The position numbers and the translations under genes were made by a program. From positions 597,784 through 661,783 of the forward strand of contig CAJJDO010000004.1 in NCBI GenBank assembly GCA_905183005.1: a DNA stretch of 64,000 nucleotides. Direction: 5' to 3'. The stretch is from Paramecium pentaurelia (taxonomy: Eukaryota > Ciliophora > Oligohymenophorea > Peniculida > Parameciidae). Every line of letters starts with the position of its first letter. Position 1 is the first letter of the stretch. This document shows positions 25,450-37,862 of this stretch, piece after piece. Under the pieces are notes generated by a model that saw nothing but the letters and a program-made list of their open reading frames with translations, made no database searches and was not told the origin of the DNA.

Positions 25450-25451
<2 letters not shown>

Positions 25452-25541
25452 AATATCATTATGAAAAGAGATTCAATATATAAAATAATACATCAAGCTA
25501 ATCAAATTTTTAATAATTTTTATTTTAATAACCATAATAGA

Positions 25542-26868
25542 ATGTCTGATTCTGACATCAAGTTAAAAATAAAGGAGGTTATAGAAGCTACAATTTTATC
25601 AATAGTTCAAGAATAGTCTGAGAAAATTGAAAAGTTAGAAAAACTTGTTGAATAACAATAAGAAAGAATTCAATTATTAGAATCCAAGCTTTTTGGATCA
25701 GAATAACAAAAGACATTTAGAAAAGATAATAAACATCATACTACTAATCCAATTTAGCATACATCGTAATAGAATTAAATTTAGGCATAGAAACCAGATG
25801 CTACAATAATTAAAAGCTAATTGAAAAAATTAGAATAAGAAAGAGAAAAAACTTAAGATCATAAATAACTCTCCCAATCTAAACCAAAATTTTAACAATA
25901 GAATAGTTAATAAAATATTACATAATCTGCAAATCATAGAAATAATTAAATTAAACATTAAGAAGCCATTAAAGCATTACCTGATCCAAAAAAGTTAAAA
26001 ACTCAAATTCTAGAATCTTAAAAATAATTCAGCAATACATAACCAATTAAATTAAACAACTAACCTAAATCTCATTCTTCATCTACAAAAGAACTTATAG
26101 GTTTAAAAAAAAGTCCATCATAATCTTTAACTATAGTTAGTGACTAATAAATTAAAACTGCTTCTAGTCCTAAAAATTGTTAAAAATCTTTATTTCATGG
26201 ATTAAAATAAGAAGCTATTTCACCATAAAATTCATTAAATAATGCTGAAGATAACCAATCTGAAAATTAGTAATCAATATAAGCTTCTCCTATCAAAGAT
26301 TAACAATAAGTATCACTCTAACATCTAGATGAAAGTGATGCTTATTCTTAAAATCTGGAATCTTAAACTTAAAGAATTGATTCTCAATAATTAGAAAATA
26401 ATCAAGAAATTTAAGAATAAGATGAAGATATTATCCTTTTACCTATAGAATTCAAAACAATGACTATTGATTCATTTGAAATTATAGAGATGAATTTTGT
26501 AAGTGATCTCCTTTAATAAGAAGAAATACCTGAATCTGTTAAATAAGTGATATACGTTTTTCTAGTTATAATTGAGGATTTCAATGCATATTAAATTGAA
26601 GATTAAAAATTTTGGGATAAAGCATCTAAGTTCTTGTAAGATAATGAAAAATAATTTCGTAAGTTTTTTTATTTATTTAGCTTTATTCCTGTAAACTATC
26701 AAAGAAAAATAATTTAAGAAATCACATCTAAATTCAATTTCATAATTAATTAACAAAAACCCTGATGTCATTGATCCTGATAAATTTGAGGATATAGATG
26801 CATTAACATGCACCTTAGCCTATTTTATAAAAGACTTTCATAGTGCTCTTAAAAAGCTTTAAGTATGA
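25542..26868 (+). CDS. Coiled-coil/Gln-rich protein with globular C terminus
   Basis: 434 residues, two exons, intron 26659-26680 (22 nt). I chose the ATG at 25542 (MSDSDIKLKIKEVIE) because the 27 upstream in-frame codons from 25461 have UTR-like composition. Residues 25-60 are coiled coil (KIEKLEKLVEQQQERIQLLE), 60-300 are Gln/Ser/Lys-rich and disordered, and residues about 305-434 look folded (IEFKTMTIDSFEIIEMNF, DPDKFEDIDALTCTLAYF). No known domain recognised. Confidence 0.75.
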
Positions 26869-26996
26869 TTCTAAAATTATTGCTAAATATAAAATAATTT
26901 TAATCTTTTTTTTTGTTATCAAAAAATTGATTTTATTTTATAGAATTTAAATAGATCATATCATAATCAAAATTGAATAAAAATATCATCTTTATC

Positions 26997-28069
26997 TCAA
27001 TAATATATTGATCGTTGTATTCCCTTCGTTGTGGATTACATGTAATTTTTTATCTTTGCTTTAGATTTGTCTTATTCTTTCCCTTACCATTATACAATCA
27101 TAGGGTATTGACCAGGTCCAGGTAACAAAACCTATTTTGATTTACTCTTTTTTGGATCTTTGAATCTCGTATCAGTTCCAAAAGTCTAGATAAAATTATA
27201 AAAATTACATGTTTATCAACTCTTTCCTTTTTTTTAGAATTTACTTATAATTTATTAAATGTTGTAAATGAAAGGGGTTCTGGATTATAAGAACCTACAT
27301 CAGGTAAAGCTGATTTTCCTCTTTTTTTTGCTTAATCTTTATGTTTAGTAATAAAATCAGAAGGTTTAGTTTCATTTTTCTTCAATTTTTTTGATATAGG
27401 CTTGAATAAAATAAGATATTACTCTAGGATTATAATTTCCAGGACCTGGATTGATTACTGCTAAGTGTTATATTTCATTTAAATAGGTTGGTCTTTCAGA
27501 TGCTCTAATAATAATTATTAAAATAAAATACTCAATTTTTTTCTTTTTTTATTCTTCAACTTATTTCAATACTTCATCCAATGGTTTTTCAATGTTATAT
27601 TTTCCAGAACCTGGAACACCTCTTAATTTTGCTTCCTTAAATATTTAATCAATAAATGTTGTTCTAAGATAATTCTCCATTAAAACTACCTTTTTGGAGG
27701 TGCTGACCTTGAACGAGTTGTTTAAGCCTCTATCACCCAAGGCTTAACGATATCGTATTTATTTGGAGCTGGTAATTTTTCATAAATCTTCTTTTAATCT
27801 TCCAAATAATGTCCTCTTCTTGTTACATATCCTAAATTTTTTTGACCTAAAATATGAATTTGCAATTTTTACCTTTCTTTTAAGCAGAAAACTTTCTCTC
27901 TTCCATTTGCTTAAGTGGATCAGCATATTTTTTAGGAACTTCATATCCTTCAATTCCAAAAGCAGATGTTTATTTTGTAGCTATTTTGAACATATCCTCC
28001 ATTGAAAATTCTGATCGACTAGTTATATATTTTACCTAAATTTGGGGCAGCTGATTAAACTCTTCTCAT
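26997..28069 (-). CDS. PG-rich repeat (STPG/SHIPPO-type) protein
   Basis: 307 residues in seven exons; introns 28011-28035, 27847-27872, 27664-27689, 27505-27531, 27401-27422 and 27186-27208, all 22-27 nt. The repeats carry the sperm-tail PG pattern P-G-P-G-x-Y: VPGSGKYN, INPGPGNYNP, LPDVGSYNPEP and LPGPGQYPM, plus a divergent LPAPNKYD. Members of this family are microtubule-associated, often inside ciliary doublets; that location is inference for this protein. The density of introns (six in 1.07 kb) is the highest in the window together with BCAT. Confidence 0.85.
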
Positions 28070-29040
28070 ATTTGATCTATTTATAATACAAATTATAATA
28101 TATATATTGATATTTAATCATAAAAATAAAGTAATTGAAGATTCAATCTAAAAAAGATTCCTATAATATTGAAATAATATTATTATTTTCAAATATATTC
28201 AATTATTTTAAGCAATCTTTATTCAATAACAATTATATTTCATTTAATAATTTATGATATCTAAATAAAATTATATAAAATTACATTATAAATTGTGAAT
28301 TTAATTTAAGTATACATAAATTGATGTTAATATTTATTAATTTGATGTTGTTTAATATCTTTAAAAATCATTCAAAACTATTCTCAAATTTAAAACACAA
28401 TAAATGATTCAACTTACTTAAAAATTGATTAAATAATCTTCTAATTAGTTACAATCAACAAAAGATTAAAAAATATTAATAAAATTAGGATGACTGTTAT
28501 TAAAATAAAAGCTATGAATCAAATATTTGATATATTTACAATCTATAACTGTAAGCTTAAGAAAAATACAATGCAATTAAAAAATTTCAAAAAATAACTT
28601 TATTTATTTATTTTATAAACAACCTGAATAATATATTTATTATATCAATAAAAATTTTAAGATAAAAAACATTTTATTAAAAATTTATTTAGAAATTTTG
28701 TATTTCATTTATTTAATTAATAGCCAATCTCATTACCTTATATACTATATTATTATTACAAACTTTCTTAATTCAATTACAATGTTTCCCAAAGGGATTA
28801 CTTAGATAATTTTTCGCTCAATATTTTTTCATTTATTAATCTTTGTAATCAGTTGAATACATACTAGATAATATACTTATATATATAATTTGAACATATA
28901 ATGATTTTACTTTACTGGATAATATTTGAGATAACTATGATCTGCTTTTATTTATTTAATAATATATTGAGAATTTCATAGCCAAAATATATGAATACAA
29001 AAACTTTGATATTCTAAAGGAGTACTATAAATTCAGAACA
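28070..29040. other. Gene-free interval, 971 bp, divergent flanks
   Basis: Separates the divergent STPG-repeat gene and the phosphatase gene. Very AT-rich, no supported frame. A short ORF from about 28991 is cut by TGA and was not accepted. Confidence 0.55.
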
Positions 29041-30125
29041 ATGGAAATTATTACAAAGAGATGTATATAATTATATAAAAGTTTTTAGCCTTAGTTGTTT
29101 AAACTTGCTTAACAATTAAACAGAAATCGAACTTAATCAAATATTACAACATCAAAACAGATGAAAATAGGCAATCAATCTATATCAAGAATAAAATTAG
29201 ACTCTATAAAAATTGATTCCAACGATGATACCTTATAACAGAATGAAGAAAAATCAAAATAAAAAATGATTATTGCAAGCAGATCAGGTTAATTTATAAG
29301 AAAACTTAACCTGAATAATTAAGTGTATATAAAGAAAGTTTATCAAGGAAATTATTTTTTTGATAAAATAAAAGAAATTCTAACAAGTGGACTTAAAGAT
29401 AATTGTCCTTTAAAAAAAATGAGTAGAGATGCTCTCAATTAAATACACATGATAATGACTTATTAAGAATCAATCCCTGAAGTTTCTCTATTATATTAAG
29501 GGAAATCATAAAAATAGATTAAAATAGTCTTTGATCTAGATGAAACTCTAGTTCATACAGAGGAAGTACAAAAAGATAAAGTTTATGATTTTAAAAATAA
29601 TGAATTTGGATTGTTTATTAGACCATATTGTCGTCATGTATTAAAAGAGTTAAGTTAACTTGCAGATTTATTTGTATTTACATCTGCTAATTAAAAATAT
29701 GCAAAGACAGTAAAATATTATTTATTAATTTTTAGATAATAAATCTCATTGATCCAGAAAATACTTACTTTAAGGGTCATTTTTACAGAAATCATTGTAT
29801 TTCTTTATAAAGCAGAATGTAACTAAAACATTTAGGAATTCTATCAAATAACTATTCTAAAACTGTTATAATTGATAATAGTCCAATTTTTTATATGTAT
29901 TATATTGATATTAAGTGATTTAGGGGTTAGCCATATAATGGTATACCAATAGCTCCTTTTATTGATGATGCTCAAGATAATGAATTAATGAAGTTGCTAA
30001 ATTTTTTAATAGAAAAAATTATATAATCAGATGATGTTAGAGTTACAATTAAAAGATTCTTTCAATATGATATGTTTAGGTAGTTTTCTGATGGAGTCAC
30101 TGCATTCAACATATTATATAATTGA
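29041..30125 (+). CDS. FCP1/SCP-type (HAD) CTD phosphatase-like protein
   Basis: 343 residues in three exons; introns 29710-29735 (26 nt) and 29897-29923 (27 nt). The HAD catalytic motif DLDETLVH is at about 165-172, with both Asp present. Following blocks match the NLI-interacting-factor/FCP1 homology domain: GLFIRPYCRHVLKELSQ, LFVFTSANQKYA, and VIIDNSPIFYM joined across the second intron to GQPYNGIPIAPFIDD, then DNELMKLLNFL. Such enzymes dephosphorylate phospho-Ser, classically in the RNA polymerase II tail; the substrate here is unknown. The N-terminal 160 residues are basic and not recognised. Confidence 0.9.
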
Positions 30126-30452
30126 AGATAAGTTTTAAATTTCATGATACGTTAATTCTCTATCATATTTTTAAGTTAAAATTCAATAAGACTTTATTTA
30201 AGTGTTTATATTTATTTATTTGAATTTAGATATTCTATTAGATATGATAATAGTTATCTCTTTATATTTGTAATCCAAATATTACATATTTGTTTAATTA
30301 TTATTTACAATTATTCAATTTAATAAGAGAAATTGTTCCTCTTATTTAAGAGAAATATTAGAGTTGGAGTATAATATTTTTTATTTAATGGTTCATAGAA
30401 TACATTATTAAATAATATTTATTAACAGCTTTTTAAATTTTGTTTTAATTGA
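30126..30452. other. Short intergenic interval
   Basis: AT-rich spacer between two co-directed genes, nothing recognised. Confidence 0.6.
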
Positions 30453-31589
30453 ATGCATTACAATAATCACAACAGCAAGACCTCTGACACAGAAAGTGAG
30501 GTATAAAAATGGAAAGAACGAGCTTTGAAATTAGAAAGTGGATTTAAAGTAAAAATGTATAAATAAATAGGAATTATAATAAATGATGGAAGAAACAGAT
30601 GATATGAGGAATACTTTAGAGAAAAAAATAATGGAAAACTAATAATTATCAATTGAGAATAGTAGATTAAAAGATAGATTGTTAAATATTGATATTCCTG
30701 ATAAAGTGTTTTCTAACAAATTATTTGATGATCATGACATAAAAGAAAAAGAATTAATAATATAGAAATTGGAATAGGAAATAATCGATAAGGATAATCA
30801 AATTCTCAAATTTAAAAGAGAAATTGAATCGATTAATGTATCTGAAATTTGAATATTTAGAGAAGATCTAAGTTAAAAGAAGAGGAATTACATAGATAAT
30901 ATTAGGCTAAGTTAGAAGATTTATAAATACTATATAAAAATGATGCAAGTGATAACTAATAAGAGAAATTTTAATTGACAAAGAAAATGGCTGATATGGA
31001 ATAGGTAGGTTAATTTTTCATTATTTTTAGATTTTAACATACAGAACAGAAGAAAATTAATTATTGATTAATGAATTAAATTTAAAGAATGAATAAATAG
31101 TAGAATTGAATAATCATAATAAATTACTTGTAGAACTAAAAAATAAAGAATTTAAAGATACATCAATATAATATTAAATATCAACTTAATAATAGATAAA
31201 ATAAATGGAAGAAGCTATTGCTTAATATAAAAGAAGTTAAGAGTCAAATTTAAGTGAAATTGAGCAATTATTATAATTTAAACAATAAATGACACTTAAA
31301 ATAAATGATGTATAATTTTTATATATATTCTTATTAGCTTTCATCAACTAATTAACATTTAATAATTGAGAATGAGAGTTTGAAATCGACTCTTTTATTA
31401 TTTTAGAAACAAAAGGACTAAGATGATTATATGTATGAAGATTAAAAAAAAAAAGAATCATTACATATAAAGAGATATTATGAAACATTATTAGAATAAG
31501 TAGAAAAGGAAAATAGAAGTTTGAGATTACTATTAGAATAAAAAAGTAGAGAATTAGATGATATGTGGAATTAAAATAAAAGATTTTGA
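30453..31589 (+). CDS. Coiled-coil protein, 345 aa
   Basis: Five exons; introns 30549-30570, 30838-30860, 31005-31030 and 31310-31337 (22-28 nt), all needed to keep the frame open. From about residue 20 to the end the protein is a Glu/Lys/Gln/Leu-rich coiled coil, ending KSRELDDMWNQNKRF. No other domain. Function unknown. Confidence 0.8.
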
Positions 31590-32271
31590 TTCATTTTTCA
31601 ATTATGAAATAGAAATCAAAATTTAATTATATTTGGTTTGGTTTAGTTTTAAAATAGTTTTTCATGATTTTCAAACTAATTTTTTTAAAATTATGCTTTA
31701 ATATTAACTCAAAGTTTTAATTCATTTCTAATTGATCTAATTATTTATAAATGAAGTAGAGATCGTACAGAATTATGATTAATTTTCTTGTATTTTATTT
31801 TAATATTGTAAAGGTAGCTGATCTTTATCTTTATTCATAAGATATTTTTCAATGAAATCTATATTAATATTTCTAAAATCTTCTCATTTATTCATAAAAA
31901 TTTGATAAAAAAATAAAAATGTTAAATATTAAATATTAAATATTCTCTAATATAACTTGTATGAATCATTTAATGGATAATGAAAATAAATAGGTTGATG
32001 GACTATATATGCTTGTTAAACAATTAAAGTATCTATTTAGCTATTTTTATGAGAAAAGAAATAAATTGAAATAAATCAAGAAAATTATTGATTATTATTA
32101 AATAATTATTAGCAATTTTGAATATTTCATTCTTCATCTCTTTATATGTTTCTATTGCTCATTCCCATAACATCATTATATTATGATTATTATTTATAAG
32201 GTTAGAAAGTGGATAACTTGTTGTCTTATGTAAGTTATTAAAGTTTTTAATTTACTGTCAATATTTATTCC
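31590..32271. other. Interval between convergent genes, 682 bp
   Basis: Lies between the 3' ends of the coiled-coil gene and TTLL9. A plus-strand frame is open from about 31960 and runs on across the antisense of the TTLL9 tail, but it shows no family resemblance and was not annotated. Confidence 0.5.
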
Positions 32272-34063
32272 TCACTTGGATTTATTCTATTAATTATAGA
32301 TGTTAATTTATTACTTCTTATTAGAGTTCAATGCTTATATTTATGGTGGTTAAAGTTAAACGGCATTCTATAAAGGTTACCTTTTAACAGTATTTTTATT
32401 CTAAATAGTACCTAAAGCAGGTAAATTAGTGCCATTTCTTTTGATAATTGAATTTTATTTAGGTTACATGCCTAATTTATTATTAATTCCATTCTATTAT
32501 ATATTTTTATAATTTACTTATATAGTTTGAGGTCCTTTTGATGTACTTCTTTATTATTTTTCTTTTTCATCTTTTTAATTTTTTGAACCATTATCAATAG
32601 GTTTTGTTTGAGTTTCTTAATATGTTTATGCTAATCTAATGGCTGTAGATTTTGCAATTTTCTTTAATTGTTATTATCTATTATTAAAGGAACCTAAATA
32701 TGTAGTAAAAGTGCTATTAATTGGCAATTTAATAGGAGTTCCTCTACAGACTAAGTCAAAGCCTCCAATTTATTCTTCATTTCCAGTCAATACTTTTTCC
32801 AAATCAATAATAGTAAATACATCATCTAATAGTCCACATTTCAATTCAAAATCAATAGGCGTATTAGATGTCATTGATGGACTATATTTTATATCTTATA
32901 TATATGTACCTGGCATTGACTTCTAAAAGCCATGGTTTTAATGTTGCATCAAGTAAAATATCAAATCCATACAATTCAAAACAATGTTTATCATTAATTA
33001 TAATTTTTTATACAGCTTATAATGACCTAATCATTAACATCTATATATTATAAAAAGTTTCTGCAACTTTCTCTTATCCAAATTTAGTCATCAAAAATAA
33101 TTTTAGAGTTTATATGTTCCATTTACCTCCTAGTTTTTCATCATAATTATCAGATGTTTTTTAAATTGCTACATTAGTTAAATGAACATCTATGATAATA
33201 ATTTGATCTTTACATGTATTGGAGATGTCCTCATTATCATAACGATGATGAGTAAATCTTGCAAAACCAGTTCTATATAAATATAAAGTTAAAGGCTAGT
33301 AAGATGTACATAATAAATATATTCTCATATCGAATTTTTTACCTCCTATTAAGAGAGGATCTGCTATATATTTTTAAACTATATAAGCTTCTGCTTATTA
33401 GGCTTCTTAATTAAAACGAAGTGTATTTTTCCATTAAGATATTGATTGTAGTTTATTGAAAATAAATATTCCTTTACCTTAAGATTTACCAATCTAATTA
33501 TAATTTTTTAAAATACAGGTTTCATAATCCAAGGAGTTTTCGATTCACCATTTTAAGATTATCTTTTGAACTCTTCACAAAATATTGGATACTCACTAGG
33601 AAGATGAAATGTTTAAGGAAAGAAATTATAACTGAAGATGTAAATAAATTAGATTACTTATTAGCTTCCTCATTTTTACCTTCTCTTTCTAAATTTTTCT
33701 TATATCTTTTTAAATTCTTAATCATCAAATCTTTTCTTGTTAACTATATATAGAGTTGTTAAAAATACTTCGTAATGATTTCTAAAATGATTTATTTTTT
33801 GATTAGGCTACAAATGTGTATGATCCATAACCTCATGAATCCATTCTTTTTCAGCCCACATTATATCCCAATCATCTCCTTCGACTTCCTTCCATTACCT
33901 TCTTTTTAATGCCTTGCTTTATATTTTATTATGCTTACCTCTAAAATGCAGTTTCTAAATGAAGTCTTAAATTTTAAATTAGAACTAAAAGCATATATCT
34001 TTATAATTACTAATGATTTTGATAATGTTCTTTTTTAATATACTTTCTAAAATATTCAGACAT
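32272..34063 (-). CDS. TTLL9: Tubulin tyrosine ligase-like protein, TTLL9 type
   Basis: An ATP-grasp ligase that adds amino acids to tubulin tails, in cilia. 555 residues in six exons; introns 33917-33938, 33744-33768, 33632-33657, 33494-33516 and 32882-32909. Matches TTLL9 closely in order: DWDIMWAEKEWIHEVMDH, INHFRNHYELTRKDLM, NFFPQTFHLPSEYPIFCEEF, TPWIMKPIGKSQGKGIFIF, VQKYIADPLLIGGKKFDMR, DVHLTNVAIQK and CFELYGFDILLD, then WLLEVNASPS. These include the nucleotide-binding Lys and the acidic metal ligands. TTLL9-type enzymes are polyglutamylases. A Gln-rich tail of about 110 residues is specific to this gene. Confidence 0.93.
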
Positions 34064-34374
34064 AGTTGTATAATTGTTTATTATAAAAATAATGATTTTT
34101 AAATAACATTTTTTATTAAAATAAGTCTTACATGTCTAGTATTTGATTATTTGAATAGATATATGATAAAGATAGTGAAATTTATGAAATAAAAGTAAAT
34201 AAAATTATGAATTAAAAGAATAAATTTTTTATACATTTTTCATTTAATTCTTTATAATATTTACTATTGCTTTGACACTTTATAATCAAACAAATAATTA
34301 AATATTTAGTAGCATAATTTTGACATTTAAATTAAACTAAAATAAATTTTATTTACTTTAATAATTATAACAAG
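34064..34374. promoter_or_regulatory. Divergent intergenic region
   Basis: 311 bp between the start codons of TTLL9 (-) and the alveolin-like gene (+). No defined motif. Confidence 0.4.
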
Positions 34375-35052
34375 ATGTACTCATATGCTCCATTAGGTGT
34401 CTCTTATGCTTCTCCCTTAGCAACATCAATAGCAAGACCATTGCCAGGTTAGAAATGATTCCAATAACATTTAGTTGGATATGCAGCCCCAGTGTCTTAT
34501 GCTGCTCCAGTTTCCTATGCTGCTCCAGTTACCTATGCTCCTCCAGTTTCTTATGCTGCTCCAGTCTCTTATGCAGCACCTTAATACTCATCAATCAGAG
34601 GAGAATCTAGAGTTGAATATGTGCCATATCAAAAACCAGTGGTAGAATTAGAAGAAGAAGTCAGAACTGTTTAGGTATTAAGATGACATAAAAAATTAGG
34701 TTCCAAGATAAAAGTGGGTTACAGATTATTACCCTGTAGAATATCAAAAGGAATACGTTCCATAAGTATCTTATGAGAAATAAATTGATTATGTTCCTGT
34801 TGAAAAAAATGTTCCAAGAGTTGATTATTTAGAATATGAAAGAGAAGTATATTAATTTTTTAAATTTTATTTTAGGTTAGAAGAGCTCCTCCTGCTCCAG
34901 TCTCTTATGCATCACCTCTTTCTTACAGCTATGTAGCACCAGTAGCTCCAGTAAGAACAAGTGTTGTTGCACCAACATATGGTTATGGTTATGCTCCATC
35001 TTACAGTTATGCAGCACCAACATTTGGATATGGATCAGTTTACAGATATTGA
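34375..35052 (+). CDS. Alveolin-like cortical (epiplasm) protein
   Basis: 198 residues in four exons; introns 34448-34474 (27 nt, begins GTT), 34675-34699 and 34847-34875. The core (about residues 70-145) has the Val-Pro-Val/charged pattern of alveolins: VEYVPYQKPVVELEEE, KWVTDYYPVEYQKEYVP, EKQIDYVPVEKNVPRVDYLE, then EREVVRR. It is flanked by low-complexity Pro/Ala/Tyr repeats: five (A/P)PVSYA-type units before the core and Tyr/Gly/Ala-rich sequence after. Alveolins form the membrane skeleton under the alveolar sacs. The strong use of GCT, CCA and GTT codons suggests high expression. Confidence 0.85.
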
Positions 35053-35122
35053 TTTTACAATCATATATTCAATTAATGCAAATTAAAAAATAAAAAATAA
35101 CAATAAAAGTAATAATTTAATG

Positions 35123-36167
35123 TCATTATTTATGACGATTTTTGACTATATCAGTCAATCTCTAATTTTCTTTTGTCAATAAATTAAGTTTTTCTTCTAG
35201 ATTATTCATTTTCTATTAATCGATATCTATAACTTTTAATAAATATTAATTTTCACATTCTAATTCTTAAATTGTTTCTTTATATTTATCTCTATAATCT
35301 AATAAATATTATTACATATTTTAAGATGATGATTTATTTTACTCTTGAAGTTAAATAATATTATTATTTTAATCCAATTATTATTTCATATCATTGTTCT
35401 CTTTTTACAATAACTCAATTTCATCATTCTATTTTTTTATTTTTTTTTATAATTCCAAACATTATGATTCATCTCTACAATATTATTTTTTATTACTCTG
35501 CCTATTTTAATTTGCTTTCTAAAATCTAACATCTACTTTTGTACTTTTCCAATTATATTTTTAATTATTAATCTTGAAACAGATATTTGTCATTTTCTTC
35601 ACTCAATTTTTAATTATCTTATAATATAAATTGTACTTTCTCTTCTAAATTATTAACTACTTATTTAGATATAATTAATTGATCATTTATTTATTTGAGC
35701 TCTGTATTATTTGTCAATTAATATTTATTCATTTTCTATACATCATCTATTTTTCTTATTATTTAATTTTTAGATTAATATTATTCTTATAATTATTAAT
35801 GTTATTGTATTTATTAATCTAATACATGAGCCAATTTGTTATTTTCAGAAATATGATTGGTATTTTGAGTTTCAAGTTATTTAATTCTTTATTTTAAAAA
35901 TGAAGTTTCATCCACTCTAAAAGAAAATTGTTTACCAGATATTTAATTTTCTTTATTGTTATTTTAACATGATTCACTCACATAAAGCTATTTATAATTT
36001 AATGTTTGATTGGTTTAATTTTTGGTTTAATTTGTTTATAAATCAAAAGATTGATCCAATTATTATTTGAGTGGAGATGATCGAATAGCCAATGAATTAG
36101 ATCTTATATAGTTAACTTCTGTAGCTTTTTAAAATACAATAGGTCTAATTCGATCATATTAATTCAT
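35123..36167 (-). CDS. Gln-rich coiled-coil protein, 340 aa
   Basis: Two exons, intron 35475-35496 (22 nt). After a 90-residue Asn/Gln/Ser-rich head, the rest is coiled coil with very many TAA-encoded glutamines. It converges with the alveolin-like gene (70-bp gap). No specific family. Confidence 0.8.
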
Positions 36168-36520
36168 TTTTAATAATTTTTTAACGTTCTTATTAGTGCT
36201 ATTTCAAACTATAATAGTTTATTAAATTTATTGATATTGTTATCATATTATGAAAATACATAAATATTATTGCTATTAATTTAACTTTTAAGAATATAAT
36301 AGAATTGACTCATTATTAGTATATTATATCATACTAATGGATAAATATACATTTCAATAATTTAATAAAATATTAGATTCATAAGTATTTAATTTTATAA
36401 TTCAAAAAAATGTTATTGATCATTAGTTTCAATAAGATTATTCATTTTAAGCTTAATTATTTTAGAAAGATGAAACAATCAAATATTATAAAAAATCCAT
36501 TAATTTGTGTAATAATAAAA
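36168..36520. other. Divergent intergenic region
   Basis: 353 bp with scattered open codons, including an ATG near 36339, but the frame is not conserved with the downstream gene and no intron connects them convincingly. Confidence 0.45.
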
Positions 36521-37848
36521 ATGAATGCAGATTCATTTCTAACTACAAAATGTACTAGTTTCAGTTTCACGTAATAAAAATTGAGATCTCGTTCAATATA
36601 ATATAAATAATTAGATAATAGTCAAATAAATCCAAGTTAAAAAGAACTTTTAGAAAAATAAAAAGAATAACGTAGAAGTATCCATATAACATCACAATTG
36701 TAACAGAATGTTAATATTAATTAATTGTTTACAAAATCAATAATAGAATAATTAATGTAGAGATAATCAGAACTTTATATGAATTGTAATATATTATAAT
36801 TTACTTTAGAATTCAAAATATAATTAAGTTATATTGTAGATAATGGAAACTTGTAATAATTTGGAGCCATTATTTGTATGACAGCTGATATACTTCTTAA
36901 AATAAAAGATTATAATAATGCTTGTTACTATTATAATTAATATGTAATGAACTTTTATAATTTGAGAGAATTTTTAATACAATTACTAAGAATCATGCTG
37001 AAAAAGCAAAAGCATTGATTGGTTTAGCTAATTGTGCTTCAGAAGTTAAATTGAATAGTGAAGCTTTAATATTATTAAAAAAAGCATTGTAATATGCATG
37101 GTTGAGTAAAGAATATGAATTACAAATATATGAAAAATTTGCATTAAATTATTATTACTTAGGATAAAGTGATGAATAATATTATTTTCATGAAAGAGGA
37201 TTGTTAGGAATATTTGAATCTGATGATTCTCCTATCAAATAATTTAGTTGTGAATCCTTAAAAGATTAAATTAAAAAATGTAATTTAGATATTAAGAGTA
37301 TTTGTCCATAATTATTACATTATATGAATTTACCTATTTTAAGTAGAAATGAGTTGATAAGTACTAATCCAAATTCAATAAGAGGATTCTAAGTTAAAAA
37401 ATAAGTTATCTACACAGTTACAGAATAAATAGAAATATTATTATAGAAGAATGATGAATTCTAACATTAAATTAATACTCCTAAACATTAAAAATTAATT
37501 AAAAATGGAAATAATATAAAAGGAGGTTAATTTAGAGTTGTAAATTCTTTTTAGTAAACAAATTCTAAAGAAAGAAGAAATTATGATTTAACTGATACAA
37601 CTATTTATAAATTGCCTTATGAAGTTTAAGTAAGTAATCGTATTAAATATCCATATATTCCTGAAGATATTAATGCAAAATTACATGAACAATTAAGGAA
37701 TACTAATAGGACTCAAAAATTTGGATTAAGAAACAAAGTCATACTTAATCATTAGAATAGGGAAGACATGCATTATAGAAAGAATGGAATCTGTATGTAC
37801 AGATAATTATATGCTATATTTTAATATTATTCATATTTATTTAATTGA
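36521..37848 (+). CDS. TPR-like helical protein, 434 aa
   Basis: Two exons, intron 36944-36966 (23 nt). The start MNADSFLTTKCTS was chosen because it is the first ATG of the frame that runs through the whole gene. Residues about 115-250 show tetratricopeptide-like helical pairs (AKALIGLANCASEVKLNSEA, then LLKKALQYAWLSKEYE and LQIYEKFALNYYYLGQ). The remainder is Gln/Asn-rich. No catalytic motif. The stop is 14 bp before the start of the kinase gene. Confidence 0.75.
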
Positions 37849-37862
37849 AAATATTTTGTATT

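Noticed and set aside
31960..32540. Long hydrophobic frame on + that looks like a multi-span membrane protein
   Set aside because: From 32272 it is exactly antisense to the Gln-rich tail of TTLL9. TAA glutamine codons read as TTA leucine on the other strand, which creates false hydrophobic frames in this genome.
36339..36520. Upstream exon for the TPR-like gene
   Set aside because: The frames from the ATGs here do not connect to the conserved frame starting at 36521 through a plausible GT-AG intron.
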